Of a stretch of 64,000 nucleotides of DNA, positions 8,583 to 16,682 are shown one piece after another. Below the pieces are notes generated by a model. It did not search any database and was not told the origin of the DNA. It was given only the letters and a program-made list of their open reading frames with translations. The translations under genes were made by a program, and so were the position numbers. Source of the stretch: JAABTH01 sp964492615 (GTDB lineage: Bacteria > Bacillota > Dethiobacteria > DTU022); contig CAZBKZ010000006.1 of assembly GCA_964492615.1 (NCBI GenBank), positions 1-64,000 of the forward strand, given 5' to 3'. Position 1 is the stretch's first letter. Every line of letters starts with the position of its first letter.

Positions 8583-10736
8583 CTACAGTAAAAACAAAAG
8601 GCTGGTTGCCAGGATAACACCGATAAAAATCAAAACAATATATAGATCAAAATCAATGTTTGATATGTTAAAAGTCTGAAAACGACGATCACCCCTGGTG
8701 CTGTAATCAAATTTAAACATGGCCATAAAAACTTTTCGCAGGGAAAAAACAGCCCTGCCAAATAGTAAATTAATTAGTTTTAACCAGGATTCATAAATGC
8801 TATTAAAAAATGATGACATTTTAATGGTAATAGATATACCCACTCTTTTTAAAAGGTGAGAATCGAGGATTTCGGCACCATCTGCCGCCCAAACCAGCAG
8901 GGAAGGAGCACCGTGAAATCCTTTATTAAGGTTATCGTCTACCATCCTGCCCGCTTTAGTAAAGGCCATACCCAAAAAACCGGTGGCAGGCCTGTAAACA
9001 GAATATTCCACACTGAGGTAAGCAGGAGGTTTATACAGGAATAATTTTTTCTTCCTAGCCAGCAGGTAAATAACAATCCCAATAGTAAATGCAATTATTA
9101 TACCCATAAGATCATGAAAATTCCATACAACAGTTTTAGCCAGATAGTTTACATAGTATTCGTTGTAGGTAAAAGCAGCCGACATGGGCACTATTATCCT
9201 ATTAATGATCAGATCGGGGTTCAAGCCAAGGAAAGTAATTACTCCAATAAAAGATAAAGCTATTAATCTTTCAACCCAGCTCTCTCCGGATTTATAATTA
9301 TCTATTTTTTCAGCATTAGCCTGGTTAAGCTGTCCACCGAAAATAGAAATAACCAGCTTAATTATATAACATACAGTCAAACCGCTGGTTAACATAAAAA
9401 CCTTTTCGGCAGCCCAGAGATCCCAGAGATGGTGATGTTCGAAAGCTTCAACAATGGCGTGATGCAGTAAAGTTTTACTGGCATACCCATTAAAACCCGG
9501 TATTCCTGTAATACCAAAAGCACAGACCAGGAAAGCAGTAAACGTAAAAGGAAAGCTCCGCCATAACCCTCCAAGCCTGTCCATGTTTACTTCATGTAAT
9601 CGTGTATATATGAACCCAAATAATATAAAAAGACTCGACTTAAAAAAAGCATGGTTAATTATGTGGTATGAAAAACCACCGAAGGCCATGGCACCATCGT
9701 ACCCAAGGTAACCTGCAGCTCCGATACCCATCAGGATGTAACCCATCTGACTGATACTGCTGTAGGCAAGAAGCCTTTTGGCGTTATTTTGAATCAACGC
9801 CATTAAAGCGGCGAGAAACATGGTCATTATACCCATCCATATAATAATGTGGCCCAGGTTTTCTGTAAAATGCCACAGCGGGCTCTCAATAAATTCACCG
9901 GCAGGACTATAGAGCATGGCAACTACCCTGATAATCCCGTAAGCCCCGGTTTTTATCATTATCCCGGAAAGTAAAGCGCTCGCCGGGGCAGGCGCAACGG
10001 GGTGCGCCTGTGGCAACCAGATATGGAGGGGAACCATACCGGCTTTTACCCCAAAACCGGCAATCATCAGCAGGGCTATCAAAGCTGCCCTGCCACTATC
10101 TGTCAGCAGGTTATGCGCCTGCTGGGTTATAACAACGCTACCTGTAAAACTGTTAAGAATAATAATTCCCGAAAGCAAAGCCAAACCACCTATTATCCCA
10201 AGATAAAGATAGTTTGCCCCTGCTTTCATCGCATCTGCAGATTGATTATGAACAACAAGCGCATAGGCGGCAAAAGTCATTAATTCAAAAAATAGAAAGA
10301 GGCTCATGAAATCGCCGCAGAGGAAAACACCTGCACAGCCTCCAAGTGATAAAATTAAGAAAGTATAGTAGCGACCCTCCTTAATATCTCCCCTGATGTA
10401 TGGAAATGAGGCCAGGACAGCCAGTAACCAGATTATTGAAGTAAATAAGGCAAAAACTGCACCAGTCAGGTCAGCTTTCATAAAAACCGGTATACCTGCT
10501 ATTTCAGGCAACCTGAAATATATGTTATATCCCTGGAGAGCTAAAAAAAACAACTCAAAGGTCAAGTAAACAGTAATTGCTGCAATAAATACGGCAATAA
10601 CCGATCCGTATGATTTATTTCTCATACTCGACAAACCAATTATCAGCGAACCAATAATCGGCGTTAAAACAATGGCCAGGGGTAAATAACTAACCATATC
10701 TAAACCATGTGATTCAATAATTAGAATATTTGACAT
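8583..10736 (-). CDS. Antiporter-like subunit, long form 2 (first gene of leftward operon)
   Basis: A 717-residue antiporter-like subunit. The longest frame opens with TTG at 10742; the ATG two codons later (10736) is placed 7 bases after GGGG and is preferred. TM5 Glu (FLFFELMTFAAY), TM7 Lys (GFGVKAGMVPLHIWLPQAHP) and the TM12 motif NGYASKTLLHHAIVEAFEHHH are intact. The C-terminal extension of about 190 residues ends with NISNIDFD and a terminal hydrophobic helix, as in the protein at 16683, and similarly in that at 1722. As the first gene of the leftward operon it faces the MrpB operon across a 350-bp divergent promoter region. Family certain, complex membership inferred. Confidence 0.88.
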   Translation of the reverse strand: MSNILIIESHGLDMVSYLPLAIVLTPIIGSLIIGLSSMRNKSYGSVIAVFIAAITVYLTFELFFLALQGYNIYFRLPEIAGIPVFMKADLTGAVFALFTSIIWLLAVLASFPYIRGDIKEGRYYTFLILSLGGCAGVFLCGDFMSLFLFFELMTFAAYALVVHNQSADAMKAGANYLYLGIIGGLALLSGIIILNSFTGSVVITQQAHNLLTDSGRAALIALLMIAGFGVKAGMVPLHIWLPQAHPVAPAPASALLSGIMIKTGAYGIIRVVAMLYSPAGEFIESPLWHFTENLGHIIIWMGIMTMFLAALMALIQNNAKRLLAYSSISQMGYILMGIGAAGYLGYDGAMAFGGFSYHIINHAFFKSSLFILFGFIYTRLHEVNMDRLGGLWRSFPFTFTAFLVCAFGITGIPGFNGYASKTLLHHAIVEAFEHHHLWDLWAAEKVFMLTSGLTVCYIIKLVISIFGGQLNQANAEKIDNYKSGESWVERLIALSFIGVITFLGLNPDLIINRIIVPMSAAFTYNEYYVNYLAKTVVWNFHDLMGIIIAFTIGIVIYLLARKKKLFLYKPPAYLSVEYSVYRPATGFLGMAFTKAGRMVDDNLNKGFHGAPSLLVWAADGAEILDSHLLKRVGISITIKMSSFFNSIYESWLKLINLLFGRAVFSLRKVFMAMFKFDYSTRGDRRFQTFNISNIDFDLYIVLIFIGVILATSLLFLL

Positions 10737-11085
10737 GAACAAACCCCTTTGATTGTACCGGAAATATTATATGCGACAGTCAAACATTTATTCTCTCCGG
10801 GCAGCCGATTTCCTGCCTGGAAAACGTTTTTTATTCAACAATTCAATAAATACATTGAATATGAAAAACGACTTGACAGAAAAGCAAAAATGGTAAAAAA
10901 TAAACAGGATAAGCTGTTGTTTTTTTGCTTATATCTTTAGGCACTAAAAGCTTCTAAAGCACGGTTTGAATCGGGTAGTATTTTTTTTGGTTTTTATTGT
11001 GAATGTATGAACTTGCTAAATTTTCAGATCCTTTGTGCGGAGTTTGTTATTAAGCATGTTCTTAGAGAAGGAGGAATCTGAAGAA
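10737..11085. other. Divergent promoter region between two antiporter operons
   Basis: About 350 bp without a supportable gene. It is A/T-rich and must hold the promoters of both operons. A TTGACA occurs at 10873-10878 on the plus strand, with a TGG-TAAAAA extended -10-like string at 10891-10899, but the 15-base spacing is poor. No convincing hairpin or operator was seen. An open frame at 10749-10940 has no ribosome binding site or recognisable product. Confidence 0.5.
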
Positions 11086-11481
11086 GTGCACGATTATGTC
11101 ACAAGGGTTGTTTTTCGCTACATGTTACTTTTTGTTCTCCTATACGGAGCATATGTAATTATGCACGGTCACCTATCACCGGGAGGTGGCTTTTCAGGTG
11201 GTATGATCATCGGCTTGGGTTTACTGCTATATATCCTCATATTCGGGCAACTGTGGAATGACAGCTTCAGGCAAATGATAATTGATGCCACAATTATTTT
11301 TGTTGGCATAGGAGGCATTCTGGAAGTGTCGAAATTCCTGATACCCCACGAGCACGGGCCTGTTGGCCTTACCGGCACCCTTTTTAGCGTGGGAATTATC
11401 TCCGTTGCCAATTTTGGGATAGGGGTTCTGGTAGCAAGCACTATTATTGCCATATACTACATGATCAGTGAGGAGGCCTAA
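11086..11481 (+). CDS. mrpB: Na+/H+ antiporter subunit MrpB
   Basis: A protein of about 131 residues with the MrpB/MnhB signature HGHLSPGGGFSGGM, followed by three hydrophobic helices and the ending GVLVASTIIAIYYM. It is the membrane subunit that normally caps the MrpA C-terminus and is related to the MbhF subunit of membrane hydrogenases. The start is uncertain: AAGGAGG at 11068-11074 lies 11 bases before the GTG at 11086, while longer frames begin at 11056 (ATG) or 11035. I chose GTG because the strong ribosome binding site lies inside the longer frame. First gene of the rightward operon; the next gene starts two bases after its stop. Confidence 0.88.
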   Translation: MHDYVTRVVFRYMLLFVLLYGAYVIMHGHLSPGGGFSGGMIIGLGLLLYILIFGQLWNDSFRQMIIDATIIFVGIGGILEVSKFLIPHEHGPVGLTGTLFSVGIISVANFGIGVLVASTIIAIYYMISEEA

Positions 11482-11483
11482 TC

Positions 11484-11843
11484 TTGGATATTGAACTGCT
11501 ATATTTAAATTTTCCTTACTTTGTTGCTATCATTCTCTTTTCTATGGGCACCCTGATTGTTCTAACCCAGACCAACCTGATTAAAAAGGTGATCGGTATT
11601 AACATATTGCAAAGCGCAATATTTCTTTTTTTTATAACCGTAGGAAATATTCACGGCGGGGTTCCACCAATTTATGATCCCAATATCACAGATGTGCTCT
11701 ATATAAACCCGCTTCCCTCAACTTTAATGCTCACCGGGATCGTGGTCAGTTTCAGCGTAACTGCTTTTGCCCTTGCTTTAATAGTAAAACTTTATCTTTT
11801 CTATGGAACAATTTGTGCTCCTAACTTTATGAAATTGAAGTAG
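11484..11843 (+). CDS. mrpC: Na+/H+ antiporter subunit MrpC (NuoK-like)
   Basis: 119 residues with three membrane helices, homologous to NuoK/MrpC: the N-terminal IILFSMGTLIVLTQTNLIKKVIGINILQS pattern and the conserved DPLPS-like segment, here INPLPSTLMLTGIVVS, are diagnostic. It starts with TTG, placed seven bases after GGAGG, inside a tightly packed Mrp operon between mrpB and mrpD. The C-terminal SVTAFALALIVKLY is typical. Role: structural membrane subunit of the Mrp multi-subunit cation/proton antiporter. Confidence 0.92.
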   Translation: MDIELLYLNFPYFVAIILFSMGTLIVLTQTNLIKKVIGINILQSAIFLFFITVGNIHGGVPPIYDPNITDVLYINPLPSTLMLTGIVVSFSVTAFALALIVKLYLFYGTICAPNFMKLK

Positions 11844-11858
11844 AGGTGAACCCCTGAA

Positions 11859-13385
11859 ATGGTCTCAGTTTTAAAACTGCCTTTTTTATGTATTATAGGT
11901 ACATTGATAGCCGCTTTCTGTATGCCTGTTTTAGCGAGATGGAAAAAGAATTTGTGTGCCCCCCTGGCAACCATTGTCACAGGCATAGTTTTTATAACCA
12001 CCATAGTAATCGCCTACCACGTAATGAACGGAGAACCGATTCGTTATGCTGTTTCAGGCTGGGCTCCCCCCTGGGGCATTGAGCTCGTTGTTGAATCTCT
12101 TTCAAGTATGATGTTAATGCTGCTTTCAGGAATTAGTTTTTTAATCCTTATATATTCTTTTTCAGCCGTTAAGCATGAAATGGAAAACAATGTCATTGGC
12201 TGGTATTACACAGCTTTTCTAATTACCCTGGCTGGCATGATGGGCCTGGTTGTATCGAACGATATATTCAATTTTTATGTATTCATTGAAGTAACCGGAA
12301 TTGGTGCCTGTTCACTGGTTGCAGCCAAAGGTACACGGCAGGCTACCGAGGCCGCCCTTAAATACCTTTTACTGGCAACTATCGGTTCCGGATTTATACT
12401 TTTTGGGATCGGCTTTATCTATATGATCACCGGACACCTTAATTTAACTTTTATTGCCATCGAACTTGCTGCTGTAAAAGACTCTTACCCCTTCCTGATT
12501 TGGACTGCACTCAGTTTCTTTACAGTTGGCTTTGGGGTTAAGTCAGCCCTCTTCCCATTACACCTATGGCTGCCTGATGCTCACTCTTCGGCTGCCTCTC
12601 CTTCAAGCGCCGTGCTTTCAAGCCTGGTAGTTAAAGTATATATAATTGCCTTTTTAAAAATCTTATTTATTGCTTTCGGGCTAGATATATTCCATGAAAC
12701 CTTTATCCGTCATTTAATTTTGATTCTATCTGTAATCGCTATGCTGGCCGGTTCTTTCTTTGCTTTTGTCCAGATCGAGCTGAAAAGACGGCTTGCTTAT
12801 TCAACAGTTGCCCAGGTTGGTTATATTTTTCTCGGCATAGGTTTAGGCACCCCGTGGGGTCTGGCGGCGGGCATGCTGCATATTGTTGTCCACGCTTTCA
12901 TGAAAACCTGCCTCTTCCTCACCGCCGGAGCTTTTTATTACCAGACCGGTATTAAAAAGGTTAACCAATTTGCCGGCATGGGTTTTAAAATGCCGATAAC
13001 TATGGGTGCTTTTACTATTGCCGCCCTATCCATGGTCGGGATACCGCTTTTTGGTGGTTTTATCAGTAAATACGGCCTTGCTCTTGGAAGCCTGGAAGCT
13101 AATTTCCCCCTGATCATTGTAGTAATAATTCTCAGCGGGCTGCTTAATGCTACTTATTATTTTCCGATTATTGGTCAGGCTTATTTTTCACAGGAAGACG
13201 AGCACAGTCACCATGAACAGACAAATCATAACCAAAACGGAGAAACTAGAAAATTTAAGCGTGACCAAGTACCTTTGAGCATGCTGGTTCCAATAGTTAT
13301 ACTGGCTCTGGGCATTATTTACCTGGGTATATTCCCAGGAATCTTACTCGATTTTATAAATAAAACTGTAACGGCCCTGTTATAA
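11859..13385 (+). CDS. mrpD: Na+/H+ antiporter subunit MrpD
   Basis: 508 residues, about 14 membrane helices, located where mrpD is expected between mrpC and mrpE. Glu144 (FYVFIEVTGIGACSL), Lys228 (GFGVKSALFPLHLWLPDAH) and the TM12 lysine in GGFISKYGLALGS are conserved ion-path residues. An His/Gln/Asn-rich loop (EDEHSHHEQTNHNQNGE) precedes the last helix; a comparable His-rich loop occurs in the paralogue at 3990. In Mrp complexes MrpD and MrpA are the two antiporter-like subunits; here no full-length MrpA is present, and other paralogues may take its place. Confidence 0.92.
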   Translation: MVSVLKLPFLCIIGTLIAAFCMPVLARWKKNLCAPLATIVTGIVFITTIVIAYHVMNGEPIRYAVSGWAPPWGIELVVESLSSMMLMLLSGISFLILIYSFSAVKHEMENNVIGWYYTAFLITLAGMMGLVVSNDIFNFYVFIEVTGIGACSLVAAKGTRQATEAALKYLLLATIGSGFILFGIGFIYMITGHLNLTFIAIELAAVKDSYPFLIWTALSFFTVGFGVKSALFPLHLWLPDAHSSAASPSSAVLSSLVVKVYIIAFLKILFIAFGLDIFHETFIRHLILILSVIAMLAGSFFAFVQIELKRRLAYSTVAQVGYIFLGIGLGTPWGLAAGMLHIVVHAFMKTCLFLTAGAFYYQTGIKKVNQFAGMGFKMPITMGAFTIAALSMVGIPLFGGFISKYGLALGSLEANFPLIIVVIILSGLLNATYYFPIIGQAYFSQEDEHSHHEQTNHNQNGETRKFKRDQVPLSMLVPIVILALGIIYLGIFPGILLDFINKTVTALL

Positions 13386-13409
13386 CCAGGCAAGTAGGAG
13401 GTGATTACC

Positions 13410-13925
13410 ATGCTTGATAGAATGAAAAGTGACATGATGGGCTCAATGTTCATTTTTACCCTGATGATGGCTTTTTGGCTGCTTATCTCGGCAAGTGTTC
13501 ATTGGCAACATATACTGGCAGGAGCGGTATTCAGTATAATCCTAACCTTGTTCTGGAGTAACCTGCACATTTCTTCAGGTAACACTACAAATTTTACCAT
13601 CAGACAGGGCTACCTGTTATTTAAATATTTTATTAAGCTGGTTTTCGAAGTTATCATAGCCAATATTAACGTAGCGATGATCGTTCTGAATCCCAGGTTA
13701 CCCATATCTCCCGGTATTGTAATTATGCGCTGCGACCTGGAGCGTGCCCTGTTGAGGGTTTTGTATGTGAACTCCATTACTCTGACACCTGGCACGATTA
13801 CAGTTGAACTTGAAGACAATTTGCTGATAGTACACGCTCTGACCGAAGACTTGGCCCACGGAGTTGAAGATTGGGAGCTTAACCGCAGGCTGATGGAAAT
13901 GGAGGCCTTATACAAAAATGATTAA
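13410..13925 (+). CDS. mrpE: Na+/H+ antiporter subunit MrpE
   Basis: A 171-residue protein with two N-terminal membrane helices and a cytosolic C-terminal half. The family motif appears as MNSITLTPGTITVE-like text: YVNSITLTPGTITVELEDN. The ATG at 13410 follows AGGAGGTGA by seven bases, which is better than the GTG nine bases upstream. Its 3-prime end overlaps the start of mrpF by 8 bases, which indicates coupling. In Mrp complexes MrpE is required for full antiport activity. Confidence 0.92.
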   Translation: MLDRMKSDMMGSMFIFTLMMAFWLLISASVHWQHILAGAVFSIILTLFWSNLHISSGNTTNFTIRQGYLLFKYFIKLVFEVIIANINVAMIVLNPRLPISPGIVIMRCDLERALLRVLYVNSITLTPGTITVELEDNLLIVHALTEDLAHGVEDWELNRRLMEMEALYKND

Positions 13926-14184
13926 CACTGTTCTTTATATAATTGTAGTCGGGCAGATCATTTTTTCATTACTGGCTATCCTAAGGGCATACAGTGGCCC
14001 TACAGTCCTGGATAGAGTTGTGGCAATGAACGTGATCACCACCAATGTAGTGATCATTCTCTTGATTTTTGCTTTCATAGATAACAGCTATTACTACATA
14101 GACGTGGCTTTTGTTTTCGTCCTCGGTTCGTTTATCGGGACTTTATGCATTCTGAAACTGCTTCGTGAGGGACACATTATTTAG
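13918..14184 (+). CDS. mrpF: Na+/H+ antiporter subunit MrpF
   Basis: 88 residues, three membrane helices, with the MrpF pattern LRAYSGPTVLDRVVAMNVIT after the first helix and DVAFVFVLGSFIGTLCILK in the third. It overlaps mrpE and precedes mrpG directly, the canonical E-F-G order. Homologous to MbhB of membrane-bound hydrogenases, where E-F-G form the sodium-translocating part. Confidence 0.93.
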   Translation: MINTVLYIIVVGQIIFSLLAILRAYSGPTVLDRVVAMNVITTNVVIILLIFAFIDNSYYYIDVAFVFVLGSFIGTLCILKLLREGHII

Positions 14185-14195
14185 AGGTGATAATC

Positions 14196-14588
14196 ATGGT
14201 TTATGAATATGTTGCTATATTTTTTCTATTTTCCGGTTTTTTCTTTCTCGTGGTCGGGGTGATCGGCTTGATCAGACTTCCTGATGTTTACACCCGTATG
14301 CACGCCCTTGGCAAATGCGACACTCTTGGAACCGGCATGGTTCTCATCGGATTGATGCTGCTTGTAAGAGATGTTACCAATATAACCAAGCTTATATTAA
14401 TCATGGCCATGATTATTACTATCAACCCTGTTGTAACCCACCTGATTGCCAAGACTGCATATAACAGGGGGACACCAATGGTGGAAGGCAGCTACGTTAT
14501 TAATGATTATGTTGCCTCGCAACGCCGCAGGAGAAAAAGCCAGGTGGAAAGCAAGCTTTCACAGGAAGGGGGAGAAAACCTGAAATGA
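14196..14588 (+). CDS. mrpG: Na+/H+ antiporter subunit MrpG
   Basis: About 130 residues with three helices and the MrpG signature GVIGLIRLPDVYTRMHALGKCDTLG-type segment (read in pieces: IRLPDVYTRMHA, then GKCDTLGTG). The ATG at 14196 lies six to seven bases after AGAGGTGA; the GTG at 14187 is inside that site. The C-terminal tail is unusually long and basic (SQRRRRKSQVESK). Its last four bases overlap the ATG of the next gene. Confidence 0.92.
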   Translation: MVYEYVAIFFLFSGFFFLVVGVIGLIRLPDVYTRMHALGKCDTLGTGMVLIGLMLLVRDVTNITKLILIMAMIITINPVVTHLIAKTAYNRGTPMVEGSYVINDYVASQRRRRKSQVESKLSQEGGENLK

Positions 14589-14824
14589 TCGATTTTTTAA
14601 TTGTTTTAATGCTCCTAATTTTAATTGCTACAACTTTATCGATTTTTATATTTAATGATCTGCTGTACATTGCGATCATTTTTGGTGCTTACAGCATGGT
14701 CATGTCTTTAATATGGCAGCAGCTAAACTCACCCGACCTGGCCATTACAGAAGCCGCGGTAGGTATCGGGATGACCGTTTTAATGGTAACAGTGGTCACT
14801 AAAGTTGGGAGGCGTCCTCAGTAA
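14585..14824 (+). CDS. MbhD-like subunit (DUF4040; detached MrpA C-terminal piece)
   Basis: 79 residues with two to three helices. The phrase LNSPDLAITEAAVGIGMTVL is characteristic of the MbhD/DUF4040 segment, which in standard Mrp systems is fused inside the C-terminal half of MrpA and in archaeal Mbh hydrogenases is a separate subunit. Start ATG overlaps the mrpG stop (ATGA); its own stop overlaps the next start (TAATG). The separate gene shows that this locus uses a split MrpA arrangement. Confidence 0.83.
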   Translation: MIDFLIVLMLLILIATTLSIFIFNDLLYIAIIFGAYSMVMSLIWQQLNSPDLAITEAAVGIGMTVLMVTVVTKVGRRPQ

Positions 14825-15159
14825 TGAGTGTGAAGAGAATAATTTTTTATTTTATGTCTGTAGTTCTTGTAGCATTGATTTCCTTTATGCTGATGCTGGC
14901 TGTAACCGAAATGCCGGTTTATGGTAACCTGGACAATCCCACTAATAACATTGTTTATGAAAGATATGTTAACAAGAGCGTTGAAGAAAGCGGCGGCACA
15001 AATATAGTGGCAAATATACTACTCGATTATCGCGGTTACGATACTTTGCTTGAATCAACTGTGTTGTTTGCCACCGTTATAGCTATAATGCTTGTCTGGG
15101 GCACCAGGAGTGTTGGCAAAGAGGAAACTCAGGATGAAACAGAGCAGGAGCATCACTAA
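14824..15159 (+). CDS. MbhE-like subunit (detached MrpA C-terminal piece)
   Basis: 111 residues: an N-terminal helix, an extracytoplasmic-looking polar segment containing ANILLDYRGYDTLLESTVLF, then a second helix and a charged tail. The DYRGYDTLLE motif is the hallmark of the MbhE/MrpA C-terminal (PF20501-like) segment. Its start is coupled to the upstream gene (TAATG). With the previous gene and MrpB it can rebuild the NuoJ-like part of the membrane arm. The assignment to this family is by motif only. Confidence 0.8.
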   Translation: MSVKRIIFYFMSVVLVALISFMLMLAVTEMPVYGNLDNPTNNIVYERYVNKSVEESGGTNIVANILLDYRGYDTLLESTVLFATVIAIMLVWGTRSVGKEETQDETEQEHH

Positions 15160-15198
15160 CTAATTGTAACATCATTTTTCGGGAGAGGACGATACCGA

Positions 15199-16680
15199 AT
15201 GGACTATATATTATACCTTCCCTTATTTATAATTATCTTTCCCCTGGCCGGTGCCCTGATAACCGGCATTGCAAGAGAAGAAAATGATCGACTGCGCAAC
15301 GCCCTGGCTGTTCTGGTAAGTTTAATAAGCGGCCTGGCCATGATTGTAATTCTTTTTGAATATGTCAACAATGGCACCTGGGAATTGCTGCTGCACCAAA
15401 TTACTCCCGGCCTAGAAATTAAATTAAGGGTAGATCCACTCGCTGCTGTATTCGGTGGAACTGCAGCCATTTTATGGGTTTTTTCGGTCATTTATTCAAC
15501 CGGTTACATGGCCCATGAGCATAATCGCAGGCGTTATTTTATTTTTTATTTGCTTTCTCTGGGTATGACCATGGGTATTGCCTTATCTGCAAACCTGCTG
15601 ACCTTATATATCTTTTATGAGTTTTTAACTATCTTTACCTACCCTCTGGTTATTCATGAAGGCAATGAAGAAGCAAAGAAAGCCGGTATAAAATATATCA
15701 TCTACAGCTTTGTCGGCGCGGGGTTGATTTTAATCGGGCTGATAATAACCTATGGTAATCTTGGCACCCTGGAATTCACCAGGGGAGGGATTGTAGATCT
15801 TACTACCGGGTCGCTTACTCTCTGGCGACTGACATTTATATGTTTCATTCTCGGATTTGGTGTAAAAGCTGCAATTATGCCCCTTCATGCCTGGTTGCCT
15901 TCAGCTATGGCTGCCCCCACACCGGTAAGCGCCCTGCTTCACGCTGTCGCTGTGGTTAAATCAGGTGTTTTTGGTATTCTGCGTTCCATGTATTCGATAT
16001 TCGGTATTGCTGCTTTAATCGGGTTACAAATGGGTTTTTTTGTTGCTGCTCTTGTTTCAGTTACAATTTTAACCGCCTCAATCATTGCTATGCAGCAGGA
16101 TGTCCTTAAACGACGTTTGGCCTTCTCAACTATAAGTCAGCTCGGTTATATAACACTTGGAGCAGGTTTATTCAGCGCCATTGGCCTGACAGGGGGGTTA
16201 CTGCATATTATTAACCATGCCCTATTAAAAATTACTTTATTCTTCTGTGCCGGAGCAATAATTACAGTTACCGGAAAGAAGAAAATCAGTGAAATGAACG
16301 GCCTGGGCAAACAAATGCCGTTAACAATGATTGCCTTTACTATAGCAGCAATCGGCATGATTGGCATCCCCCCGGTCAACGGATTCATTTCCAAGTGGTA
16401 TCTTATCCAGGGCAGCCTTGAAAGCGGTGCCTGGGTCATTATTCTTGTCCTTATCGGCAGTGCGCTTTTAAATGCAGCATATTTTTTACCCATCGTGATC
16501 AATGCCTTCTTTAAAGAAGGTGATTTTAGCAGGGCTGAAGGTCCTGAAGCGCCTCTTTCCATGCTAATTCCAATTCTGATTCTTGTTGCAGGCTGTCTAG
16601 TTATCGGAACAAACCTTGATTTAACCGTACCTTATTTCGAAAATATCGCAAATTACCTGTTCTACTCAGGAGGTAATTAA
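15199..16680 (+). CDS. Antiporter-like subunit, MrpD/NuoL type 6
   Basis: 493 residues, roughly 14 helices. Glu141 (LYIFYEFLTIFTYPL), Lys223 (GFGVKAAIMPLHAWLP) and the TM12 lysine in NGFISKWYLIQGSLESG are intact. The TM7-TM8 loop SAMAAPTPVSALLHAVAVVK and IINHALLKITLFFCAG make it the close paralogue of the subunit at 7076. It follows the MbhE-like gene by 39 bp with GGGAGAGG upstream of the ATG. Its position after mrpBCDEFG and the MbhD/E pieces suggests that it may stand in for the missing MrpA N-terminal antiporter domain. Confidence 0.88.
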   Translation: MDYILYLPLFIIIFPLAGALITGIAREENDRLRNALAVLVSLISGLAMIVILFEYVNNGTWELLLHQITPGLEIKLRVDPLAAVFGGTAAILWVFSVIYSTGYMAHEHNRRRYFIFYLLSLGMTMGIALSANLLTLYIFYEFLTIFTYPLVIHEGNEEAKKAGIKYIIYSFVGAGLILIGLIITYGNLGTLEFTRGGIVDLTTGSLTLWRLTFICFILGFGVKAAIMPLHAWLPSAMAAPTPVSALLHAVAVVKSGVFGILRSMYSIFGIAALIGLQMGFFVAALVSVTILTASIIAMQQDVLKRRLAFSTISQLGYITLGAGLFSAIGLTGGLLHIINHALLKITLFFCAGAIITVTGKKKISEMNGLGKQMPLTMIAFTIAAIGMIGIPPVNGFISKWYLIQGSLESGAWVIILVLIGSALLNAAYFLPIVINAFFKEGDFSRAEGPEAPLSMLIPILILVAGCLVIGTNLDLTVPYFENIANYLFYSGGN

Positions 16681-16682
16681 AC

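Noticed and set aside
10749..10940. 63-residue frame in the divergent promoter region
   Set aside because: No ribosome binding site, no recognisable protein; conserved promoters would overlap.
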